From Armigeres subalbatus (Eukaryota; Arthropoda; Insecta; Diptera; Culicidae), in NCBI RefSeq assembly GCF_024139115.2, contig NC_085141.1:177642994-177706993 (forward strand): DNA of 64,000 bases. The letters are read 5' to 3'. The notes under the pieces are model-generated. The model was not told the DNA's origin, did not search any database, and worked only from the letters and a program-made list of their open reading frames with translations. Position numbers and translations under genes: made by a program. Of the stretch, positions 20,257 to 31,214 are shown piece after piece. How positions within the stretch are numbered: position 1 is the first letter of the stretch; the number at the start of each line of letters is the position of its first letter.

Positions 20257-20989
20257 TATAAGAAAAAACTCATACATCGCATTAGTCACATACATTCCGA
20301 AACTTATACTTTTCATTAACTTATGAATGTTATTAGCTTTTTAATATGTGATCATTCATTAGGTGGCATAATGAAGAGTATAAGTATTTTCGAATGGTTT
20401 TTGCCATAACATATAAGGTTATTTTTTTACGCGTAGATCTCAAAAAATTCAAGTAAAGAAAACATAAAAACATAAAATTCTGGAATTCTAATGGAGGGAC
20501 TCTAGTGCCCTTTGACTTTCATGAAGTGTCACAACAGATCACAGTTATGCTCTATTCAGTATAATTATCATTTGCATGAAATATATGAACAGAAAATGTG
20601 TTCTTATATTTAAAAATCCTCTTTTAAAATCATTTTTTCACTTACCCCACATGTGGGGCAAGTGAAAAATTGAAACCGATTTATTTGTTTTCCAAATATT
20701 TTGTATCCTAAAAGTATTTTTCAAAGATCTTGTTCGCAGGCATATAAAGATTGGATAGATGATTCGTTATGTCATAAATATGATCAATTTCAATATTATA
20801 TTCAACTTTTATGACTTGATGACCATGACATATACGATTTCCTTTACCCACTTGCCCCACTGTACCTTAGTTGATTTAGCATAATTGAACATAATTTGTG
20901 AATTGTAATGTAAAAGTCTCAGTACATATGTTCAAATGGCTGCCAGGTCACCTCTTAAAACTAAAATTCAATAGATGAGGCGATGTGTT

Positions 20990-21120
20990 ATAGCCTATTC
21001 ATAGCTAATCTTAATAAATATCGTGTTCAAGTGGAATAGAAAATTGAATGTTTGTAGATTGGCATCAAGTTACTCTTTATCATATTTATTATAATAAATG
21101 GCGTAATTTTAAACGGATAT
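20990..21120. mobile_element. Short MITE-like repeat, second copy
   Basis: Related to 6160-6290 in the same orientation (TATCGTGTTCAAGTGGAATA, then TTGGCATCAAGTTACT, ATAAATGGCGTAATTT). The left end reads TAGCCTATTCATAGC. Confidence 0.5.
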
Positions 21121-22069
21121 TAGCTCAATCAGCATATCACGAATGTACATGTACAACAAGATTAGTTTAGAATCGAGTTTAGAATGTATAACCTGTTTCG
21201 AGCTTTTTTAATTCGTTTAATAAATATCTGGAAAGCTTAGGGAAACCAATTTCGTTTATAACACATTCTACTTTCTACTTAATTTGTGAATGCTCAGAAA
21301 AATGTATGTCTCTTACGAAACGAAGTTCGCCGCAATAATAGTTGTAATATATTAGCAAATTAAGGATTAGTGAAAACGTTTCCCTCAGAATCCAACATTC
21401 TTCTCAAAAACCTGAAATGGCCCAAGAATTCCCAATGAAAACCCAAAAATCAATCTACTTGTAGTTTTGTATTGTGATTTATTGGAATATGCTTTTGCAT
21501 ATTTAAATACTTCCATCAGAAACAAAGAAGCTCTTATCTTATACCCTATACTACGTATAATGAATTATTGGCCGTAAAATTTTGCAATATTTGATTCGTT
21601 TTGAAATATCATGCATCGTTTTCATGATCTGTCAGACAGTGAGTACTGTGTTCAGCTTTAGGTGGCTTTAGATAATCGAAGCAATTAAACAGAAAGTAAA
21701 AGTAAAATGTCTATAAGAGTGACACTATTCATACAATTTCAATTTAAGCCCAACAAGAATTATTGGAATAACATACATATTTCAAAGCAGGCAGCAAGAA
21801 CAAAAACAAATATGACAGAATCATGGAAGATGATCGATGTCACACATACTTTCGCAATCTTATTGGGACTGCACTGTAAATGTTCGTTTATGTGGTGCAA
21901 AAAGATGCACTTTCCGGTGTAGCTACACCACAAAAAAGAAAACGACATATGATACCAGCATACCAGCATGTGCTGTTGCTTCCATCTGCACGTCGGCAGT
22001 CAAAGCCGCAATTGGCCTTGCGTGTTTTTCTTACGAATACGGATCTTGACTGGATGACGCCAGTAGATG

Positions 22070-23390
22070 ACTTGGCCTCAAATCACCGAAATCGCAGGAG
22101 CTTAGTAGCCGCTAAGGGACTAAGGGCAGCAGGAATTAAGTCCAATGGCTTGACGATCCCTCCCCAGGTCATCTGCGAGTTGTAACGCCTGCCTAGGATG
22201 TGGTGGAGTTTGACAGTGGGCCCTGTTAAACCTCTATAAAAAGCTGCATGAATCCGCAAGTAGGCTCCGCCAAAGCGACCGTGTGTCGCTCAAAGCGCAC
22301 AAGTCCAAGTCCTGGTATTAGGTGGGACGCTAAACAGCCTTGACACGACGACCCTCCGACGAGACAGGAGGTTTTCGCAGGCCCATTAAGCCACCTTTAA
22401 AAACAACTATTACGAACGAAATAGAAGATAATACGATTTGATACAATCGGCAACGACCTAGGCGACGAATAAAGGATCACGATTGGAAGCTTGGAACATG
22501 GAACTGCAAGTCGCTAGGCAGGTTGCGACAGGATAATCTACGATGAATTACATCCCCGCAACTTCGATGTCGTAGCGCTGCAGGAAATCTGCTGGACAGG
22601 ACAGAAAGTGTGGAAAAGCGGGCATCGAGCGGCTACCTTCTACCAAAGCTGTGGCACCACCAACGAGCTAGGAACCGGCTTCATAGTGCTGGGAAAGATG
22701 CGCCAACGCGTGGTTGGGTGGCAGCCAATCAACGCAAGGATGTGCAAGCTGAGGATAAAAGGCCGTTTCTTCAACTATAGCATCATCAACGTGCACTGCC
22801 CACACGAAGGGAGATCCGACGACGAGAAAGAAGCGTTCTATGCGCAGCTGGAGCAGACATACGATCGATGCCCACTGCGGGACGTCAAAATCGTCATCGG
22901 TGACATGAACGCTCAGGTAGGAAGGGAGGAAATGTATAGACCGGTCTTCGGACCGGATAGTCTGCATACCGTATCGAACGACAACGGCCAACGATGCATA
23001 AACTTTGCAGCCTCCCGCGGAATGGTAGTCCGAAGAATATCCACAAGGCCACATGGAAATCAAGTAACTGAAAACCAAATCGACCACGTTCTAATCGATG
23101 GTAAATTCTTCTCCGACATCACGAACGTACGCACTTACCGCAGTGTGAATATTGAATCCGACCACTACCTCGTTGCAGTAAGTCTGCGTTCAAAACTCTC
23201 GACGGTGATCAACGACTCGTCCGCCGCGGCTAAACATTGGGCGGCTACAAGACGGTAGACTAGCCCAAGACTACGCGCAGCAGCTGGAAGTGGCACTCCC
23301 AACGGAAGAGCAGCTAGGCGCAGCATCTCTTGAAGATGGCTGGAGAGATATTCGATCCGCCATTGGAAGCACCGCAACCGCTGCACTAGG
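22070..23390 (+). pseudogene. RTE-type LINE fragment: 5' region and AP endonuclease
   Basis: The 5' leader (about 22070-22480) also appears at 35474-35650 on the other strand. The coding part reads TTGGAACATGGAACTGCAAG (GTWNCKSLG motif), then a frame 22608-23258 with the endonuclease core: FYQSCGTTNELGTGFIV, IGDMNAQVGREE, NENQIDH-type NQIDHVLIDG and the catalytic SDHYLV. This domain nicks target DNA in RTE-clade elements (BovB-like). Reading breaks near 22530 and again near 23258, continuing in another frame as EQLGAASLEDGWRDI. The copy stops at about 23390 with no reverse transcriptase, so it is dead. It lies in the sense direction in NASP intron 3, 360 bases before the last exon. Confidence 0.85.
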
Positions 23391-23752
23391 GCGCCTCTCT
23401 GTCTTATGACATCACGACCGTTTGCAGTACTGGTCAGGAGTAGTAACCCTCATGTATTTTTGTTTTTATCTTTGACTGGAATCTAGGACTCCTCTCTTTC
23501 TTGATTTGTGATAGCATTCTATAGATTTGGTGAAACATTAGTAATCACTAGTTTCCAATCTATGATTTACACCGTAATAATGCTAATCCAAAACAACCCG
23601 TATAAGTGCTATGAACTTATTCTTTTCTCTGTAATTTGCGCTTCGTATTCATTACAATATTTCCCAATGGACAATCATCACTAAAAGCAAATGGTTTTAT
23701 AGCAATGTCAACTATTGGAAGGTTTCTGAATGTTGCTTTCTTTTATTTTCAG

Positions 23753-23992
23753 TCCATCGAAGCCGTCAAACGTGAACTGTCCAAAATCATCGTCAAGGGA
23801 GAGACAACCAATGGCTTTGACAGTGCCGGTCCTTCGTCATCATCGTCGGTCTCCAACGGAACCTCGTCTAGCGCAAAACCCACCGACATCACGCACCTTA
23901 TCAAGAGAAAGAAACCGGACTCTGCCACCGTCGAGGTTGAAGGTTCTCCCGCCAAAAAAACAGCAGTTGAGGCAGACAAAACTAGCGACTGA
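23753..23992 (+). CDS. NASP: Histone chaperone NASP, exon C (C terminus)
   Basis: Codes for residues 334-412 and the stop TGA. The acceptor TTTATTTTCAG ends at 23752, and phase 0 matches exon B. It begins SIEAVKRELSKIIVKG, completing the helix after the TPRs, then a Ser/Thr-rich linker, and LIKRKKPDSATVEVEG with the basic KRKK cluster expected of a nuclear localisation signal, which NASP proteins carry near their C terminus. The frame is open upstream into the intron to 23636, but splicing makes the ATG there irrelevant. Confidence 0.9.
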   Translation, partial: SIEAVKRELSKIIVKGETTNGFDSAGPSSSSSVSNGTSSSAKPTDITHLIKRKKPDSATVEVEGSPAKKTAVEADKTSD

Positions 23993-24296
23993 ATTTGAGT
24001 CTTTACATTTCCATTTCCCACACAATTTGTTATTCTTGAATATTACCAATTAAGACGACAGTCGCTGAAACACTTATTTATTTTCTGAATTATCCTTTCT
24101 GTTTTTCGTTTCGTTAGAAAATAATGTGCACTATGGTGAGATCTAATTATAACATTGCAATTAAGTTATCCAAAAATAGATTCATATCTGTGAATGTCCA
24201 AACTATACATTGTTGTCTTTTAAACTTGAAAGAAACTTTAACTTAACTTATGGCAAGGCTTCGAAATTAATAATCAAATTTAATCTGTAAGTTTGA
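23993..24296 (+). other. Likely NASP 3' UTR
   Basis: AT-rich sequence directly after the stop. No canonical AATAAA signal was identified with certainty. Confidence 0.4.
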
Positions 24297-24450
24297 TTAC
24301 CTGAGACTTTTCGATTGAGTTTGACATTCCACGAATTTTCCACAAAACACGAACACTAGAATTTCTATTTCTATCGGTTTTTGATAGCATCGTCGATGGA
24401 TCTCAGCATACGAGATCAAGTTGTGAGGCCACCTAGCTCGAATTATAAAA
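24297..24450 (-). pseudogene. RTE-type LINE scrap (C-terminal region)
   Basis: The minus-strand frame contains LQVFISQCLHFIIRARWPHN, then LISYAEIHRRCYQKPIEIEI. This matches the WPHNWISNNELHRRCHQRPI segment of the copy at 32976-33332, the region after the reverse transcriptase. Only about 45 codons are recognisable and the frame decays on both sides. Confidence 0.7.
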
Positions 24451-24889
24451 TGTAAACATTGGCTGATGAATACTTGCAGTTTTCGCGTGATCTCTGCTGA
24501 TACATACAAAGTCTTTTTGGTGTATAATAACAACATTTTTTTCATGAATTAATTTGATTAACATAATTAACATAATTAATTAACATGACAATTTTCATTT
24601 GCAGTACTCAAATTATTTAATGAAAAAATGTTACTTAAATCCTTTTGAAAAGTTAAGCGAGAATATTCGACTTTATTCACTAATCTTACACAGGGGAACG
24701 AAATTAACCTTTTTGAATTTAAACGGTACCCCGTTCACTCGACACCAATCACTTTCGAATGAGCGAGGTTTTACGGTATTGAATCGAGAAAGGCATCATC
24801 ACCACTGAGGGATAACTACTTCCAATGACCACACGTAATCTGTTATCATGTTGCAATTGTGTTGTGCTTGGTACCGTTGTCAAGGGCAA

Positions 24890-25500
24890 AACATACTTTT
24901 GCATTTAAACAATAAAGAAGGATCCATAAAAAATGAAAAACGGTCCATAAATAACATCTGAATCTTCCATAAAACGATACCATTAATTCATTAAATAGTT
25001 CAGGAGATTCCATAAAGAATATTTTTTCGATCCATAACTGAGCTAAAGTTTAGCAATTAATAGGGAAATATGTCCCATTAACATGGTCAAGAAAAACAAT
25101 ACAATTCTTGCTATTTTCCCATGAACGTGTGACAAATGATCCATAAATTTTTGGAAAATGTAAAAGATCCATAAAAACTATATTTTGATCCATAAAATTT
25201 GACAATTTAAAATTGCGCAATTTTTATCGTGATGATATGACCAAAATTACGAATCATATTACTGAAATTATGGATCATCATCAGAATAAAAATTGCGCAA
25301 ATTTGAAATTGGATGGATCGAAATATAGTTTTTATGGATTATTTTTCAAAGATTTATGGATCGAAATGTTATTGGTTATGGAATCTCTGGAATTTTATGG
25401 ATTTATGGTAGCGTTTTATGTAATATTCAGATGTTATAAACGGATAATATTTCATTTTTTTTATGGATCGTTTTTGCACATTGAACGGTGCAAAGTAAGG
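24890..25500. mobile_element. Foldback element rich in TCCATAAA
   Basis: The left half repeats GATCCATAAAA and AACATCTGAATNTTCCATAA. The right half carries the same order in inverse complement (TTTATGGATCG, CAGATGTTATAAAC). The arms are about 280 bases around 25200. The plus-strand 103-codon frame at 25213-25524 is a by-product. Confidence 0.65.
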
Positions 25501-25734
25501 GCTGCCGTTGTGAAGAATCCTTAGCGCCATATCGTAGCCCATCAAATGGAAGGCTTTCAGAAGTTCGACTAAAATATTTATTTGTTTATTTATTTACAAG
25601 AACCGTCTTCAATGTACACTCAATTCTTTTTTTACACAGATTTTTTACTCGGCTTTTTTACACGGATTCTAGAAATAGCACGGCAGTGGCAGTGGAATGT
25701 CCAGGTATAAATCCATTTGGTCGTCACTAATGTT

Positions 25735-25935
25735 TTTATTATTTACTCAGACTAAGGCCGGAGTAGCCTGTGCAGTACATTTGGCTCTGTTCATGGTTGC
25801 ACGTCGCCAACCACGCAATCTACGGAGGGTTCGCAAATCGTCCTCCATCATCCATCTGATCGATCCACCTTGCTCGCTGCGCACATCACCTTCTTGTGCC
25901 CGTCGGATCATTGCCGAGAACCATCAATAATAATG
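25735..25935 (-). pseudogene. RTE-type LINE family 1, 3'-end piece (minus)
   Basis: Minus-strand 3' end of the LINE whose other pieces lie at 26880-27237, 27600-29405, 30896-30996 and 35474-35650. GGTTGCACGTCGCCAACCAC followed by TCTGATCGATCCACCTTGC encodes, on the minus strand, the C-terminal region after the reverse transcriptase. It is broken at 25935 inside GCCGAGAACCATC. Confidence 0.7.
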
Positions 25936-26879
25936 TAAATTTATATAGTTGGGAGTATTTTTATAGTTGGAAGCAGCACTACTTACTCATGTTCAATACA
26001 GCGTTAAACCGATTTTGACGCTTGGGGGCGATAAAAACGGGATATTACAGTAGGGAAAGACCATCCAGCCCCGGGCTACATAATATATGATCATTGATGA
26101 TTTATACAAGATATATTTGATCAATTGAACAGGTTTTTCGACGATGTATTTTGATGATGGATTTTGGTGTAAATTCACGATTCCGAAAAGTTTCCCTCAG
26201 TATCGGACACTATTGCATCATGTTCAAAGTTCCTGTTACATGAGTAAATACATCTTTTAGAATAATAATATTTTTCACTTGCTTAAAGCAGATATTAAGA
26301 TATTGTTGTAGACATTGAATTGTGTTAGTAGAGCTTATTTCACTTTCCAGCTAATTTTCTTACATCCTAACACATAACATATAGGCATCTTTCCTGTAAG
26401 ATGTGGTTCTTCCAAGATTTTGAAACGCTACCCTACTTCAAATTCCCACAATTCCACAATAGGACAGCCTCATATAAAGGAGTGAGCAAAACTACCAAAA
26501 GGCAAATTTTCGATTTGGGCGTGTAAAATGTGATGAATACAAAGCTATATTTTTTAATCAGGGCGGTTTTGATTTTTAAGACTTTTAGGGAAGGATGGGG
26601 GGCGTTCAAACTGGCCCCTCCTAGAAATAATTTTCTTACGTTTTTTGTCTCAAAAGAAACATATTTATATATCGTTATGAGGCTTTTAAACACATCTATG
26701 CAACAGGCTTAATAACGTAACAATAGCTTCGTTCAGAATTTAATTTTTAATAGTTTTGTAAAAGCATATTTTACGCAATATTTGACGAACAAAACAGTTT
26801 GCTACCCCGCAGTAAAACATCATGCGCTACACTGTTAAACTCTTAAGCTTTGTGGACCATGAATAAAATTCTGCCCAAA
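25936..26879. mobile_element. Insertion of about 0.94 kb in the RTE LINE
   Basis: Separates GCCGAGAACCATC from the continuing LINE text CACCGGGCTACGTGCCCGG. No clear terminal repeats were found. 26433-26712 has open frames on both strands without known motifs. Confidence 0.45.
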
Positions 26880-27237
26880 TTCACCGGGCTACGTGCCCGG
26901 CCCACCACAGTCGTCCGACTTTCGCGGTGTGACCGTGGATAGTTCTCCTAACAGCTGATGCAATTCTTGGTTCATTCGCCTCCTCCACGTACCGTTCGCC
27001 ATCTGCACTCCACCATAGATCAGATGGTATGCAGCACTTTCCTTTCGAAAACTCCAAGTGCGCGTTGGTCCTCCACGAGCATCGTCCAGGTCTCGTGTCC
27101 GTAAAGGACTACCGCTCTAATGAGCGTTTTGTTGATAGCCAGTTTGGTACGGCGGCGAAGTCTATTCGATCGGAGTGCTCTGTGTAGTCCAAAAAACGTA
27201 CGATTTCCAGCCAGTATGCGTCTTCGAATGTGTAACC
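26880..27237 (-). pseudogene. RTE-type LINE family 1, post-RT piece (minus)
   Basis: On the minus strand this reads RRILAGNR-type text, then LRSNRLRRRTKLAINKTLI, VVLYGHETWTML, ALGVFERKVL and WRRRMNQELHQL. The same landmarks occur in the plus-strand copy at 38047. Reading frames are broken. Confidence 0.75.
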
Positions 27238-27599
27238 AACACGTGCATTTTATTATGCTCTAAAACTTTGTAGAAGACGTCACTTGATTAAAAATTAAAT
27301 CCAAAAAGTTACAATCAAAATATTGATTTTTTAGGGTTACCCAAACATTATTTATTGAATTTATCATAACAAATGATACAAATGACGTACAACAATGGTT
27401 TTTTTCAGCAAAGTGCATCGAAATTAAATAAGGAACAACTTTCTAGAACATTGTACATTGCTAGAATTAGAAATAAAGAAGATAACATTTTCATCTAAAA
27501 TTGTAGTGGGTAGTTTGTTGAAACTTCAAAACAAGGTTTAAATAAAAAGCTTCATCTTCAAGGTGAACATATTTTTTTCTCATAATTTCCCGCCGTGGC
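27238..27599. mobile_element. Insertion or replacement of 0.36 kb in the RTE LINE
   Basis: AT-rich block between the RT domain and the post-RT domain. The roughly 40 codons expected between them are missing, so it is an insertion with a deletion rather than a clean insertion. No TIRs seen. Confidence 0.4.
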
Positions 27600-29405
27600 T
27601 CATCTTGCGTTGTCTTCTCTTGAACCTCTTCCTATCATGTACTTTGTCTTCGATGTGTTAAATACTAGTCCGATCCACTTAGCTTCCCTCTTCAGTCTGA
27701 TGTAGGCTTCCTCCATCTTCTCAAAGTTACGTGCCATAATATCAATGACATCGGCGCAACCAAATGGCTGGACAAACTTATTGAATATTGTACCACGAGT
27801 GTTAATCCCTGCTCTTCGTATTATCCCTTTCACGAAAGACACGAAAAACCATCACCTTGCCGTAGCCCTCTGAGCATTTCAAAGGGACTCGAGAATGCCT
27901 CTGAAACTTGAACTACGCACATCACCCGATCCATCGTCGCCTTGATCAACCGTGTCAGTTTATCCGGAAATCCGTGTACGTGGATTAGCTGCCATAGCTG
28001 GTTCCGATCGATTGTATCATATGCGGGTTTGAAGTCGATAAATAGGTGATGTGTGGGCACGTTGTATTCGCGGCATTTCTGCAGTATTTGGAGAATTGCG
28101 AACACCTGGTCCGTGGTGGAGCGTTCGCCCATAAAACCCGCCTGGTACTTCCCCACGAACTCCCTTGCAATTGGTGCTAGTCGACGGCATAAAATTTGGG
28201 AGAGTACCTTGTAGGCGGCGTTCAGCAATGTGATTGCGTGATAGTTGCTACTATCCAGCTTATCGCCTTTTTGTAGATGGGACACACGACACCCTCCATC
28301 CTCTCCTGCGGCAAAACTTCCTCCTCCCAAATCTTGGTAATGACCCAGTGCAGCGCTCTAGCTAGTGCCTCACCACCGTGTTTAAATAGCTCTCCTGTTA
28401 GTTGTTCAACCCCAGGGGCTTTGTTGTTCTTCAGCCGGCCAATCTCTTCCTAGATTTCCTGGAGATTCGGAGCCGGTAAAATTATGTCCTGCGCGCGTTC
28501 CCCCAGGTTTATCACCATACCGCCATCTTCGTCTGCCACATCGCCATTCAGGTGTTCTTCGTAGTGCTGCCACCACCTTTGGATCACTTCACGCTCGTCC
28601 GTAAGAAGGTTTCCGCTTATGCTTACACATATCAGGCTGTGACACATGGCCCTTACGTGAACGGTTCAATTTCTCATAGAACTTTCGTGTGTTATTAGCG
28701 CGGTACAGTTGCTCCGTCTGTTCACGGTCTCGATATTCCTGCTGGCGCTTTTTCGTCCGGAAAATCTCTTCCACTAACTGCTCACATTCGCCGTCTTGAG
28801 TTTTGAGCGCAGGTATACTGCAACGAGGTAGTGGTTGGATTCAATATTCGCACTGCGGTAAGTGCGGACGTTCGTGATGTCGGCGAATAATTCACCGTCG
28901 ATTAGAACATGGTCGATTTGGTTTTCCGTTTCTTGGTTAGATGATTTCCATGTGGCCTAGTGAATGTTTTTGCGGGGAAAGAAGGTACTTCGGACTACCA
29001 TTCTGTGGGAGGCTGCGAAGCATCGTTGGCCGTTATCATTCGATACGGTGTGCAGACTATCCACTGCGATGATCGGTCTATACATTTCCTCCCTTCCTGC
29101 CTGTGCGTTCATATCGCCGATGACTATTTTGACGTCCTGCAGTGGGCATCCATCGTATGTCTGCTCCAGCTGTGCGTAGAACGCTTCTTTCTCGTCGTCG
29201 GGTTTCCTTCGTGTGGGCAGTGCACGTTGATGATGCTGTAGTTGAAGAAACGGCCTTTTATCACACGTTGGCGCATCTTGCCCAGCACTATGAAGCCGGT
29301 TCCCAGCTCGTTGGTGGTGCCACAGCTTTGATAGAAGGTAGCCGCTCGATGCCCGCTTTTCCACACTTTCTGTCCTGTCCAGCAGATTTACTGCAGCGCT
29401 ACGAC
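27600..29405 (-). pseudogene. RTE-type LINE family 1: endonuclease and reverse transcriptase (minus, dead)
   Basis: Reading leftwards on the minus strand: endonuclease (28957-29405; KIVIGDMNAQAGREEMYRP, DNGQRC), a linker (28589-28774, EEIFRTKKRQQEYRDREQ), then reverse transcriptase at 27830-28450 (LDSSNYHAITLLNAAYKVLS, KYQAGFMGERSTTDQ, LFIDFKPAYDTIDR, GLRQGD) and 27600-27842. The catalytic box expected as FADD reads CADV, so an active-site aspartate is lost. At least four frame breaks separate the parts. Together with 22070-23390 and 38047-38488 it shows one family whose full coding region would be RTE-like: endonuclease, reverse transcriptase and a C-terminal RVRWAGHV-type domain. Confidence 0.88.
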
Positions 29406-30895
29406 GCACATAGGAGTACGCAGTGTAAAAGCGTGGCCAAAAGTATGTCAATCATTTTGTCGTCTGTAAATGCATTCAATAGAAACAGTAAAGTATATTT
29501 TTTGTTTTTATGCTGTTTACATTCATCTAGCAGTGAAGTATGACCACTGGCGGCGTCAGTTATTGTTTTTTAAAGAGCATCACTTGGCGCAAGAACGCTG
29601 TCTTTGAGAACTACAGCGTGCTTGCAACGAGTGGTGCCCACGACTGGCTCAGTCAGTGGGTATGGTCTTCCTTATGTTAATCTTCATTCATTGATTATTA
29701 CTTAATAAATTTCGCGAGAAGATGTAACTTGTTTCCAGTGTTTAATCCTAGAATTAAAAAACACATTAACAAAATAAAAATAAAAATGTAACTTCTTTGT
29801 TTACTTCAACAATATAAATTTGTCATCGAATCATGCTAAAGTCCCTGGATAATGTTTTGTAATGTCAAATGGAGCTGACCTAATAAATACGAAATGCAAA
29901 TCAACCGCTATGTTTCTTAAAAATCTTAATATCCGGAAAATGCGTATGCTTTTATGAATCGGTGTGTTCATCAAATTCTCACTCTTCTTTGGATGCGAAA
30001 CATTATTTATGTGAGGTTTGACAATCAAAACCATGATTTTTTTCTAGCATTTTTAAGCAAACTTAACTAAATAAAAATAAAAATAAATCACGGTTGCGTG
30101 AGTTTGCGTGAAATGTTTCTTATGGAGCTTATTCAGGAAACTCCAATCTTTCCAACGGTGACAATTTTGTTGCTTGGACTGCCTTGGAACCTAATCAAAA
30201 GTTTTGATAAGAAAATTATTTTGAGCTTTTTAGTGGAATGCTTTCACCTGTCATAAGACGAGTTTAAACAGTCCCATTGAATTCCACCACTTAATTGTAT
30301 CCTGACAGATACGTATTTCGACCTCAACAGTAAGGCCGTCTTCAGTGTCTTGTACTTGACTCGACTTGGAGCAAGTCGAGTCAAGTACAAGACACTGAAG
30401 ACGGCCTTACTGTTGAGGTCGAAATACGTATCTGTCAGGATACAATTAAGTGGTGGAATTCAATGGGACTGTTTAAACTCGTCTTATGACAGGCAAAAGT
30501 TTTGTTTTGTAAAACATATTACTGTAAAAAGGTAGAAAAAAGCTAGTAATTAATATCATGATTATGGATCACCTGAAAAAGGTTTCTGATCGAATCAAGC
30601 TTGAAAAAGTTTCAAATATCCTCATTATTGATACCTATATTAATTTTCATCTTGAAATTCATTATAAATCAAGAAAAACATGCTAAAACATGAATATGTT
30701 TCAATGTACATTTGCGATAAAACTAGCATTAAAATTATGGTGAAGTTTCGACAGCCAGCATCGCTTACAATATTGTTTCAAAAATCCCATGGCAAATTAG
30801 TATCACTATTTGAGAATTAAAAAACGAAAAATAATATGGAAATATATAAAAAATTTGACTTTTGGCCAGGATTTGGGCTGAAATACTCCTCAGTG
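29406..30895. mobile_element. 1.5-kb TIR element splitting the endonuclease
   Basis: The LINE text GCGCTACGAC resumes after the insertion as GACTTTGAAGTTGCGGG; the plus-strand copy shows these joined. Ends are CACATAGGAGTA and, inverted, CACTGAGGAGTATTTCAG, with a 3-4-base CGAC duplication. CACTG ends and a 3-bp target would suit a CACTA-like element, but no transposase is present. It carries hairpin element copy 1 inside. Confidence 0.7.
30207..30493. mobile_element. Hairpin element, copy 1 (intact)
   Basis: Begins GATAAGAAAATTATTTTGAG, then GTCATAAGACGAG, and a near-perfect palindrome of about 110-base arms (TACGTATTTCGACCTCAACA, GACGGCCTTACTG). Flanked by the exact direct repeat CAAAAGTTTTG (30196-30206 and 30494-30504). 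The same unit occurs at 41753-43421 and 53790-54330. Confidence 0.8.
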
Positions 30896-30996
30896 CGACT
30901 TTGAAGTTGCGGGAATGTAATTCATCATAGATCATCCTGTCGCAACCTGCGAAACCTAGCGACTTGCAGTTCCATGTTCCAAGCGTCAACCGTGAT
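30896..30996 (-). pseudogene. RTE-type LINE family 1, start of endonuclease (minus)
   Basis: Inverse of CTTGGAACATGGAACTGCAAG and of the GATGAATTACATCCCCGCAAC text seen at 22490-22570 in the plus copy. It is cut at 30996 by the hAT-like element; its continuation is at 35474. Confidence 0.8.
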
Positions 30997-31214
30997 CATG
31001 GGCGTAGCCAGGATTTCGATTAAGGGGGGTCAATTTTTTTAGGGCTTATGAATCGTAGTTTTATAAAAACACATGAATATTAGTGCTTGGTGTTTTTTCC
31101 TTCTAAGTTCCAAACACTTTGAAACCAAATCCACAACCAACAGTAAAGGCCGGATTACAATAGCGCGTTGCGTGTTAGCGTTTTGTACTAAAACGCAACG
31201 CCAATAAATGTGAA

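Larger units (their letters stand above)
18660..20433. mobile_element. MITE C inserted in B (TA target, empty site known)
   Basis: Ends CACGTAAAAAAA and, inverted, CGCGTAAAAAAATAACC. In element A the uninterrupted site reads (inverse) GATATTAGATCTC; here it is GATATTA, then C, then TAGATCTC, so a TA was duplicated. Without its own insertion D, C is only about 250 bp. Confidence 0.85.
17931..20867 (-). mobile_element. TIR element B, inverted relative of A, interrupted
   Basis: Starts AGGTACAGTGGGGTAAGTGG and ends with the inverse, TA outside at 17929-17930 and 20868-20869. 18210-18659 and 20436-20867 align in inverse orientation with the left part of A, base by base over long runs (for example CCCAAAGTGCCAAGCGTGTC). 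The gap between these two segments is exactly element C. Without insertions B is about 1.2 kb. Confidence 0.8.
7912..23752 (+). other. NASP intron 3, 15.8 kb, filled with mobile elements
   Basis: The donor GTAAGT at 7912 and acceptor TTATTTTCAG ending at 23752 join exons B and C in phase 0. Nearly everything inside can be assigned to transposable elements, listed separately. 7930-8490 and 21120-22050 show no recognised feature. Confidence 0.8.

Noticed and set aside
22668..23386. 139- and 73-codon minus-strand frames opposite the RTE endonuclease
   Set aside because: Antisense of a recognised domain; no motif of their own.
28960..29543. Plus-strand frames of 71-133 codons
   Set aside because: Antisense of the minus-strand RTE endonuclease.
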